Of a stretch of DNA of 22,159 nucleotides, positions 1-6,145 are shown piece after piece. The stretch spans positions 1 through 22,159 of the forward strand of contig JBAZOJ010000031.1 in NCBI GenBank assembly GCA_041648755.1, written 5' to 3'. The translations under genes were made by a program, and so were the position numbers. This stretch comes from JBAZOJ01 sp041648755. GTDB taxonomy: Bacteria; Planctomycetota; B143-G9. Position 1 is the first letter of the stretch, and each line of letters opens with the position of its first letter. Under the pieces are notes generated by a model. That model saw only the letters and a program-made list of their open reading frames with translations, searched no databases and had not been told where the DNA came from.

Positions 1-1
1 A

Positions 2-1033
2 AACCAGTGGTGCAATGTTGTCCGCTGGGAAATGAGGACCAGGCTGTTTCTGCGCACCACCGAGTTCTTGTGGCAGGAAGGTCATACTGCCCATTCAACT
101 GAGCAGGAGGCTCGCGAAGAGGTAATGCGGATTCTGGAGATCTACCGCAGATTCGCAGAGGACATCCTTGCCATGCCGGTTCTGGTTGGCAGAAAGACCG
201 ATTCCGAGAAGTTCGCGGGAGCCGTCGAAACATATTCGATCGAGGGCCTGATGCAGGACGGCAAGGCTCTGCAGTCAGGGACATCGCACTATCTCGGTCA
301 GAATTTTGCCAAGGCCTTCAACGTGACCTTTCTTGATGAAAGCGGAGAGCGTAAGCTCGTGTACGCTACATCATGGGGAGTCTCCACAAGGCTTGTCGGT
401 GCTGTGATAATGGTGCATGGAGACGATGTGGGCGTGGTGTTTCCTCCTCGCATAGCGCCAACGCAGGTGGTTGTCGTGCCGATTTGGAAGGGCGATGACG
501 AAATGGCGCAACTCAGGCCTGTTGCGCACAAAATTTCCGAGATCCTGACTGGCGTACGCGTCAAGGTGGATGCCAGAGACAACATGCGTCCCGGCGCAAA
601 GTTCTACGAATGGGAAAAGCGCGGGGTGCCCTTGCGGCTTGAAATAGGCCCCAAGGATCTGGCCAAGAACCAGGTGGTTGCCGTGATGAGGCACAGCAAA
701 GAGAAAGTGTTCCTGCCCATGGACGCGATCTCGAAGGAAGTGCCTTTGCTGCTCGAAAGAATTCAACGTGAGATGTACAGTCGCGCTCTGAAGTTCCGCG
801 AGGACCATACTTCCACGGCAGAGACTTTTGAGGAGATGTCCGCCATACTCGACGGCAAAGGTGGCTTTGTCAGGGCACGGTGGTGCGGCTCGCAGACCTG
901 CGAGGCAGTTCTGAAGGAAAAGAGCAAGGCAACCATCCGCAATATCGAAGTCAACCAGACAGAGGATCCGGGCAACTGCGTTTGTTGTGGAGGAGCGGCG
1001 AAGTATCGCTATCACATTGCGAAAGCATACTGA
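2..1033 (+). CDS. proS: Proline-tRNA ligase, archaeal/eukaryal-like class, 5' end missing
   Basis: This enzyme charges tRNA-Pro with proline in the cytoplasm. The gene is cut by the left window edge. The reading frame is open from base 2 and encodes NQWCNVVRWEMRTRLFLRTT, the class II motif 2 region of ProRS, so the ATG at 32 is internal. The following FLWQEGHTAH and the GTSHYLGQNFAKAF segment are typical of the family. The anticodon-binding domain starts around the APTQVVVVPIW segment. The C-terminal zinc-binding domain has Cys residues in RWCGSQTCE and NCVCCGG, and the protein ends in Tyr (AKAY). This tail marks the class found in archaea, eukaryotes and some bacteria such as Thermus, not the E. 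coli class with an editing insertion. Identity is certain; the missing N-terminal part is roughly a quarter to a third of a normal enzyme. Confidence 0.96.
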   Translation, partial: NQWCNVVRWEMRTRLFLRTTEFLWQEGHTAHSTEQEAREEVMRILEIYRRFAEDILAMPVLVGRKTDSEKFAGAVETYSIEGLMQDGKALQSGTSHYLGQNFAKAFNVTFLDESGERKLVYATSWGVSTRLVGAVIMVHGDDVGVVFPPRIAPTQVVVVPIWKGDDEMAQLRPVAHKISEILTGVRVKVDARDNMRPGAKFYEWEKRGVPLRLEIGPKDLAKNQVVAVMRHSKEKVFLPMDAISKEVPLLLERIQREMYSRALKFREDHTSTAETFEEMSAILDGKGGFVRARWCGSQTCEAVLKEKSKATIRNIEVNQTEDPGNCVCCGGAAKYRYHIAKAY

Positions 1034-1048
1034 TCTGCGCAACGGAGG

Positions 1049-1054
1049 TATAAT
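1049..1054 (+). promoter_or_regulatory. Perfect TATAAT -10 box upstream of the FHA gene
   Basis: TATAAT lies 23 bases before the ATG at 1078, in the 44-base gap after proS. I see no convincing -35 box at 16-18 bases. A start site about 7 bases downstream (near 1061) would give a short leader beginning at the AAGGTGA ribosome-binding sequence (1061-1067). Similar strong -10, short-leader layouts recur elsewhere in the window. Confidence 0.5.
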
Positions 1055-1077
1055 CCCCTCAAGGTGATGGCCACCGT

Positions 1078-2232
1078 ATGAAGGACTATCGTCTCCGCTT
1101 TTTGGACGGTCCCCTGAAGGGAAGGCAAATCCCCTTGAGGGATAACATCGCAATCGGCCGGTTCCGCGACAACGATGTGGTCGTGGCGGCGGAGACAATT
1201 TCCAGATATCATGCGCGAATCCTGCGGAATGGTGATGAACTTGTCGTGCAGGATCTTGGCAGCAAGAACGGCACCTTCATCAACAACCAGAAAATCAGCA
1301 TGTTGGTTCTGGTGGTCGGAGACAAGGTGACTTTTGGCGACGTGAACGGAGAGATTGTTGTCGGCGAAGGCAATCTACAGATTTCGGAAGTAAAATCATC
1401 TGAAGCGACATCCGTTGGGCCGGAGCCTTCTCCAAGTCTCGAAAACAGATCCTGGCTTCCAAAGGAAGGCTTCCTGGGTTATCCCGCCCTGACAAAGCTT
1501 GCAGACAACCCGGCCGGGGTCTTCCTTCTGGCAAACTCCCATCGATTCGGCGAGTGCGAGATCTTCGTGTACTATCCTTTCAGAACAGCCGATACCCCTT
1601 ACAAGAGGCTGGCTCGTTACGAAGCCGAGCGCAGAAACAACATTTCCGTGTCGGGAATACCTCGTCTGCTGGAAATCGGTGATGAAGAAGGGCTGCTCTA
1701 CTTATATTACGAGCGGGCTCCGGGGAGGTCTGTTCAGGAACTGACTGACGAAGGCAAGTACCTCGGCGCGGCTAAGGCACTTATGATTCTTGGGCGAGGC
1801 AGGAGTATTCTCAAGGAGCTTTCGCGCGCCGGAGTCTCTCACGGGGCGCTCTCCAGCGAAAACGTGCTCATAGACGACGATTCTGGAGCGATCCTGTCAG
1901 CTTTCGGAGTAGTACTCCCGGACAGAACAGCTCGCAAGCCCGACATCGATCCTCTTCGCTACGATATTGCCGATCTCTGCGGAGCGGCTTATGTGGCTGC
2001 TTCTGGAAGGGCGCTCCCCGCGGGGGACCATGGCCCTGCGGCGCTGAAGCGCGCAAAACTGACTCCCACTGACATTAAGCCCGATGTTCCCCTTGCCATT
2101 TCTCTCGTCATCGTTAAGGGGCTTGATCTGGGCTCAAGTGGTTATCTCCGTCCGGACGACTTCATCGATGATGTCACTGCTATGGAGAAGGGCGACATGG
2201 ACAGAGTCGCTGCAAGGCTTGTCGGGCACTAA
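1078..2232 (+). CDS. FHA domain fused to a kinase-like (pseudokinase) domain
   Basis: This is a 384-residue cytoplasmic protein with no signal peptide or membrane segment. Residues 24-95 form a forkhead-associated domain with the usual phosphothreonine-binding residues: G27-R28, S42-R43-x-H45 and N64-G65-T66. After a linker of about 45 residues comes a domain that reads like a degraded Ser/Thr kinase. HGALSSEN at 255-262 sits where HRDLKPEN belongs, and SAFG at 274-277 sits where DFG belongs. Both catalytic Asp positions are Ala (A257, A275), the catalytic-loop Lys is Ser, and no clear glycine loop or beta-3 Lys is visible (FVYYP at that place). I infer a scaffold or sensor that binds phosphoproteins and cannot phosphorylate. 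The start at 1078 follows AAGGTGA (1061-1067). The next gene starts 57 bases downstream and may be cotranscribed. The FHA call is firm; the kinase homology is likely. Confidence 0.85.
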   Translation: MKDYRLRFLDGPLKGRQIPLRDNIAIGRFRDNDVVVAAETISRYHARILRNGDELVVQDLGSKNGTFINNQKISMLVLVVGDKVTFGDVNGEIVVGEGNLQISEVKSSEATSVGPEPSPSLENRSWLPKEGFLGYPALTKLADNPAGVFLLANSHRFGECEIFVYYPFRTADTPYKRLARYEAERRNNISVSGIPRLLEIGDEEGLLYLYYERAPGRSVQELTDEGKYLGAAKALMILGRGRSILKELSRAGVSHGALSSENVLIDDDSGAILSAFGVVLPDRTARKPDIDPLRYDIADLCGAAYVAASGRALPAGDHGPAALKRAKLTPTDIKPDVPLAISLVIVKGLDLGSSGYLRPDDFIDDVTAMEKGDMDRVAARLVGH

Positions 2233-2289
2233 GCGGGAACAAACATCCGAATGGTATGTCGAAAGTCGGGTAGATACTACGGAGTGGGT

Positions 2290-4017
2290 ATGACACGCAA
2301 AGCGATCACGTCAGTCCTCTTGCTCTTCATGGCCTTGGCTGTGGCCAATATCGCCCTCGGCGAGGTCGAGAACTTCAAGTTGGTCGATGGCACATCGATC
2401 AAGGGCGAAGTCAAGTATGTGGACACCAAGGGGATCATGCTCAACCGCTGGATTGGCTCCCTTGGCACGGACAAAAAGGAAGAGTTTTTCCCCTGGGACA
2501 AAGTTATGGCGTCCCTTGCCGTCGAATTGAAGGCGAAGTACGGCGTTCCACTCGTTGACAATACAGCAATTCCCTGGTACATTGGCCCGGGCAAGAGAAT
2601 CAAGATAGGCAACACGGTTCTGGAAGGTTGGGTTGACGAGGAGGCTTCATCTCCGAACACACTGGTCATGAATCTCAAGGGGAAGCTCATCCGTCCAATT
2701 CAGCGAACCATGATCGAGTCGCAGGAAGACATTACCTTGGACTTGCGTGAATGCCTGAAGCCTAACAAGCTGTACAGGCTTCTGCTTTCAAAGGGCTATC
2801 CCATTTCGGCCAGAGACCACTTCAAGATGGCGCGCTTGTGCGAGGAAATCGGAGCTCTGAAGGATGCCGCAGTGCATTACAAGAAGGCTATGGAACTGGA
2901 CGAGCGGTACTTCACGAACAGCGGGTCGAAGATCGAGGAGCTTGCCAGCAAGTTCAATGAGCAGTTTGCGCTTCAGTTGCTGGAAAAGGCGAAGGACGCG
3001 CTGGCTCGGAAGAAAACGAAAGAAGCGGCAGGCTACATCAACCAGATTATCGAAAACTATCCTACAACGGCCGCAGCGGTCGAAGCGCAGAAACTCATGG
3101 AGAAAATCCAGGATAAGCTCAATCTGGAAGTCGCCGAAGGCGTGGTGGACGACTACTACAAACTGCTTCGGTCCATTATCCTCGAACGTGTCAGCGGGAA
3201 AGTCCTCGACGGGCCATCCAAACCCGGCTTCAGGGTTTCGCTCGACAACGGCAACGTTATCGATGGGGAACTGTGCGACGAGAATGGCGCGCTTATCCCG
3301 CCTCCGCCGCCCGAAGATCTTGAATTCGAAAAGAAGGAAGAGCTTGTCGAGAGCGATGAGTTCATCTACGTGAAAGACAAGCGCGGAGTCGTGGAAATTC
3401 CGCGAAGGCACGTCAAGAAGATGGAGCCCATCGAGTTGAACAAGGTGACGAAGAAAGCCGAGTTCACGGTCGATCATCGCACATATCTGATGGGCAAGGA
3501 CAGCGAATTGCATCGCGAAGTACGCCGCAGGCTGTCGTTCAAGTACGGCATCCCGGACAGGGATATCAAGGATATGTGGTCCAAGAGAGCGCTGGAGATT
3601 CGCGATTACACCGGCAAGATCCTCCGGAAGAGCTTCGGCAGGGAGATAAATGTCCGCTATACGAGAGGGACTTACTTCTCGCCCCGCCTGAAGAACGAGA
3701 AAGGCCTCAAGCAGCAGTTCCCATTGCAGGACATGGATGACAATAAGTACTTTGACGCTCTGCCGCGCGACGTGCAGGGAGAGACCTTGTTCGGCATCAT
3801 GGCCGAGTATTCGCTCGAACTGGTCGAAGGCAGCGCTCAAGTCAGTGACTGTCCGATCTGCAAAGGGACCGGCAAGTCTGCGGATCAGCCAGCGAAGACT
3901 ACTGCGCCTAACAATCCGAATAACCCGAATCCTCCAGCCAACGGGCCCGGAACCAAGGGCTATGGATGCACCACGTGCCATGGAGTGGGCTCTTGGTTGA
4001 CGTTCCGCTGCAAATAG
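2290..4017 (+). CDS. Exported multidomain protein: Sm/SH3-like barrels, TPRs, DnaJ-like zinc knuckles
   Basis: This 575-residue protein is of no family I can name. The ATG at 2290 is chosen because GGAG (2281-2284) lies five bases before it and it gives a clean signal peptide, MTRKAITSVLLLFMALAVAN, probably cut after IALG. An in-frame ATG at 2251 lacks a ribosome site. Three segments share the pattern of a small beta barrel, with a turn like DGTSIKGEV: near residues 25-70, near 95-140 (IKIGNTVLEGW) and near 315-375 (VSLDNGNVIDGEL). Between the second and third are helical TPR-like units (about 160-285, for example MARLCEEIGALKDAAVHYKK). A charged domain follows (about 390-515). The C-terminus holds C521PIC524KGTG and C560TTC563HGVG around an Asn/Pro-rich linker, resembling one DnaJ-type zinc site. 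A strong terminator follows. The role is unknown, presumably in the periplasm or at the cell surface. Confidence 0.85.
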   Translation: MTRKAITSVLLLFMALAVANIALGEVENFKLVDGTSIKGEVKYVDTKGIMLNRWIGSLGTDKKEEFFPWDKVMASLAVELKAKYGVPLVDNTAIPWYIGPGKRIKIGNTVLEGWVDEEASSPNTLVMNLKGKLIRPIQRTMIESQEDITLDLRECLKPNKLYRLLLSKGYPISARDHFKMARLCEEIGALKDAAVHYKKAMELDERYFTNSGSKIEELASKFNEQFALQLLEKAKDALARKKTKEAAGYINQIIENYPTTAAAVEAQKLMEKIQDKLNLEVAEGVVDDYYKLLRSIILERVSGKVLDGPSKPGFRVSLDNGNVIDGELCDENGALIPPPPPEDLEFEKKEELVESDEFIYVKDKRGVVEIPRRHVKKMEPIELNKVTKKAEFTVDHRTYLMGKDSELHREVRRRLSFKYGIPDRDIKDMWSKRALEIRDYTGKILRKSFGREINVRYTRGTYFSPRLKNEKGLKQQFPLQDMDDNKYFDALPRDVQGETLFGIMAEYSLELVEGSAQVSDCPICKGTGKSADQPAKTTAPNNPNNPNPPANGPGTKGYGCTTCHGVGSWLTFRCK

Positions 4018-4035
4018 CTTTGTGACAAAACAGGC

Positions 4036-4068
4036 AAAACCGCCGCCCCTCGGGCGGCGGTTTTGTTT
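4036..4068 (+). terminator. Strong intrinsic terminator after the exported barrel/TPR protein
   Basis: A perfect 9-bp stem, CCGCCGCCC (4040-4048) with GGGCGGCGG (4052-4060), closes a three-base loop. AAAA (4036-4039) and TTTT (4061-4064) extend it to 13 pairs, and the T-rich tract runs to 4068 with one G interruption. It starts 18 bases after the stop codon. The A tract on the left means it could also work for minus-strand transcripts. Confidence 0.93.
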
Positions 4069-4095
4069 GCATTGGCCGCCACTCCTGTATAGAAT
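4067..4095 (+). promoter_or_regulatory. Possible promoter for the small zinc-protein gene
   Basis: TTGCAT (4067-4072), 17 bases, then TAGAAT (4090-4095). An overlapping alternative -10 is TATAGA at 4088-4093. The -35 box is weak and overlaps the T tract of the preceding terminator. The start codon at 4111 is close, so the leader would be only about 10 bases and begin at the ribosome-binding site. Confidence 0.4.
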
Positions 4096-4110
4096 GTCAT
4101 GGGAGGAACG

Positions 4111-4578
4111 ATGGTAAGGAACAAGAAACCGAAACACGTGGTTCCGGAGAGAGTCGCGAAGTCGCTTGACTTGTCAACTGGCGAGGTGGTTGCAACCTCC
4201 GTGTTCTGCCACAACGGGCACCAGTTGATTGACGAGGATGTGGAGATCTCCGGGCATCCTTCCATCCATGTAGAGGTGGAGTACGAAGGCCGGATTCTGA
4301 ACGCATACTTGTCTGCCATAGGCGGAGACCATTCCAGGTACGTGACCCCAAATATCAGTATTGAGCCTGGCGTACGCACCCCTTTGCGGTGCCCGGTCTG
4401 CCACGAACAGCTTCCGCCCGTGGCGCCTTGCAGTTCCGATTGCGGCGGGGACTACATCGCCCTCTTTCTGACCCCTGACGCCGACTTCAAGTACATCATC
4501 GGAATTTGCGACGTAAATGGCTGCCCGTCAGCCTTCGTAAAGACGTTTCACTCGATCATCCGCGATTTTTCAGACTAA
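4111..4578 (+). CDS. Small zinc-binding protein of unknown function
   Basis: This 155-residue soluble protein has four metal-ligand pairs: C33-x3-H37 (CHNGH), C94-x2-C97 (CPVC), C107-x3-C111 and C133-x4-C138. This would fit two structural zinc sites. No signal peptide or membrane segment is present. The middle (about 44-90) is predicted beta strand with a GHPSIHVEVEYEG segment. I recognise the general look of conserved, uncharacterised zinc-ribbon proteins of anaerobic bacteria and archaea, but cannot name a family. The ATG at 4111 is preferred over an in-frame ATG at 4099, because GGGAGG (4101-4106) lies just ahead of it and would be inside the gene otherwise. It is isolated by a terminator upstream and precedes guaB by 56 bases; that neighbour has its own -10 box, so a functional link to purine synthesis is not shown. 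Confidence 0.85.
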   Translation: MVRNKKPKHVVPERVAKSLDLSTGEVVATSVFCHNGHQLIDEDVEISGHPSIHVEVEYEGRILNAYLSAIGGDHSRYVTPNISIEPGVRTPLRCPVCHEQLPPVAPCSSDCGGDYIALFLTPDADFKYIIGICDVNGCPSAFVKTFHSIIRDFSD

Positions 4579-4595
4579 CTGTTTGCCTCAAACAG
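4579..4595 (+). repeat. Perfect 7-bp inverted repeat just upstream of the guaB -10 box
   Basis: CTGTTTG (4579-4585), CCT, CAAACAG (4589-4595). It begins directly after the TAA stop of the zinc-protein gene and ends two bases before TACAAT (4598-4603). There is no T tract, so it is a poor terminator; its place in the promoter spacer suggests an operator. It is not the E. coli PurR operator, whose half-sites are in the opposite order. Confidence 0.45.
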
Positions 4596-4597
4596 GG

Positions 4598-4603
4598 TAC
4601 AAT
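4598..4603 (+). promoter_or_regulatory. Likely guaB -10 box
   Basis: TACAAT matches TATAAT at five of six positions and lies 31 bases before the guaB ATG. No clear -35 box is visible at 16-18 bases. A start near 4610 would give a leader of about 25 bases that includes the purine-rich GCGAGCGAGAG before the start codon. Confidence 0.45.
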
Positions 4604-4634
4604 CTCTCAAATTCCCTTAGCAAGCGAGCGAGAG

Positions 4635-6104
4635 ATGTTCGATCCCACAATGCCAAGTGGCATCACTTTCGACGATGTGCTACTCGTCCCCGGATACAGT
4701 GATGTTGTCCCCGCTGCTGCGAGCACGACAACACTTCTGACCCCAAGGATCTCCCTGAAGATCCCTCTCGTGTCAGCGGCCATGGACACTGTTACCGAGG
4801 CACGCCTCGCGATCGCCCTTGCGCAGGAAGGCGGCCTTGGGGTGATTCACAAGAACCTGAGCCCGGATGAGCAGGCGCGCGAAGTAGCTAAGGTCAAGCG
4901 TTCAGCAAATGGGGTTATCAGGGATCCGGTGACGCTCACGCCCGACAGGTCCGTTCGGGAAGCGCTTGATCTTATGGAAACCCAGAATATCAGCGGCATC
5001 CCTGTCGTGGATGGTGACTTCAAGCCGGTCGGGATCGTCACGAAGCGCGACCTGAAATTCCTCGAAATGTCCGACAAGCCGGTCAGCGAGATAATGACTC
5101 ACCGCCTTATTACAGCTCGAGTGGGTACTACTCTCGAAGAAGCAAAGAAGAGCCTCACAAAGAACAAGGTCGAGAAACTCGTCCTCGTCAACGACGACGG
5201 AACTCTTGGCGGCCTGATCACAATGCGCGACATCTCCAAGCTCGAACAGTACCCCAATGCCGCCAGAGACTCTGACGGACGACTCGTCGTAGGGGCTGCC
5301 GTAGGAGTAAATGACTTCGCCCGTGCGGAAGCACTCCTGAAGGCAGGCGTGGACCTGCTGGTCGTTGATACCGCACACGGCCACTCTGCAAGAGTGGGCG
5401 ATACCGTTCGGGGCCTGAAGAAGTTGTTTCCGGATAACGAAGTAGTTGCGGGGAACGTGGCCACTGCGGAAGGTGCTCGCTTCCTCATGGATGCAGGGGC
5501 GGATGCTATTAAGGTCGGGATTGGCCCCGGCTCGATCTGTACAACGCGCGTTATTGCGGGAATAGGCGTACCTCAACTATCGGCGATATTCGCCTCGGCA
5601 AAAGGCACTCAAGGGGCAGTGCCCATCATTTCCGATGGCGGGATCAAATTCTCCGGCGACATCGTCAAAGCGCTTGCGGCTGGCGCCAGCACCGTCATGA
5701 TCGGATCGCTGTTTGCCGGAACTGACGAAAGCCCGGGCGAGATTATCTACTACAAGGGCAGATCATTCAAGTACTACCGGGGAATGGGCTCTCTGGGCGC
5801 GATGGTCAGTGGAAGCGCGGACAGGTATAGCCAGTCGGGACGGGAACGCGAGAAACTGGTTCCGGAAGGGATCGAAGGCAGGATTCCCGCCAAGGGACCG
5901 ATCGCGGACTATGTCTATCAGTTGATCGGCGGACTGAAAGCGGGCATGGGCTATGTCGGGGCGGACAACCTCGCCGACCTGTCGCGGAAGGCCCAATTCA
6001 TCAGGATTTCGCACGCGTCCCTGATTGAGAGCCATCCCCACGACGTAATCGTTACTAAGGCGGCCCCAAACTATCGGCAGGACAGCACCATCTCTGAGGA
6101 TTAG
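4635..6104 (+). CDS. guaB: Inosine-5'-monophosphate dehydrogenase
   Basis: This enzyme oxidises IMP to XMP with NAD+, the committed step to guanine nucleotides, in the cytoplasm. The 489-residue length is normal for bacterial IMPDH. The start at 4635 gives the classic MFDPTMPSGITFDDVLLVPG; an in-frame upstream ATG at 4506 lies inside the preceding gene and is rejected. Two CBS domains (about 90-210) interrupt the TIM barrel, recognisable at GIVTKRDLKF and GGLITMRDISK. The catalytic loop GPGSICTTRVIAG carries the nucleophile C302. SDGGIKFSGDIVKALAAGA and the GSLFAGTDESPGE phosphate-binding segment follow, then YYRGMGSLGAM and the flap Arg-Tyr in SADRYSQ. All key residues are present. It is preceded by its own -10 box and an inverted repeat, and followed 41 bases later by an unrelated lipoprotein gene. 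Identity is certain. Confidence 0.98.
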   Translation: MFDPTMPSGITFDDVLLVPGYSDVVPAAASTTTLLTPRISLKIPLVSAAMDTVTEARLAIALAQEGGLGVIHKNLSPDEQAREVAKVKRSANGVIRDPVTLTPDRSVREALDLMETQNISGIPVVDGDFKPVGIVTKRDLKFLEMSDKPVSEIMTHRLITARVGTTLEEAKKSLTKNKVEKLVLVNDDGTLGGLITMRDISKLEQYPNAARDSDGRLVVGAAVGVNDFARAEALLKAGVDLLVVDTAHGHSARVGDTVRGLKKLFPDNEVVAGNVATAEGARFLMDAGADAIKVGIGPGSICTTRVIAGIGVPQLSAIFASAKGTQGAVPIISDGGIKFSGDIVKALAAGASTVMIGSLFAGTDESPGEIIYYKGRSFKYYRGMGSLGAMVSGSADRYSQSGREREKLVPEGIEGRIPAKGPIADYVYQLIGGLKAGMGYVGADNLADLSRKAQFIRISHASLIESHPHDVIVTKAAPNYRQDSTISED

Positions 6105-6145
6105 CTCGACATGGCCAGCGGCGGGTTACTTTGGCAGGAGTAAGA

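Noticed and set aside
371..1198. Minus-strand open frame of 275 codons across proS and the FHA gene
   Set aside because: It runs antisense to two certain genes and has no family-like sequence.
2788..4137. Long minus-strand open frame of 449 codons
   Set aside because: It lies opposite the exported barrel/TPR gene, is rich in Arg/Phe/Leu with no domain sense, has no ribosome site, and crosses the terminator; the plus-strand frame has a signal peptide and motifs.
4579..4595. Terminator for the zinc-protein gene
   Set aside because: The stem is AT-rich and followed by GGGTACAATC, not a T tract; its place at the guaB -10 fits an operator better.
4506..4634. In-frame 5' extension of guaB from an ATG at 4506
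   Set aside because: It overlaps the zinc-protein gene and adds residues before the conserved IMPDH start MFDP; the likely promoter is inside this stretch.
4902..5576. Minus-strand open frame of 224 codons
   Set aside because: It is antisense to guaB, which is certain.
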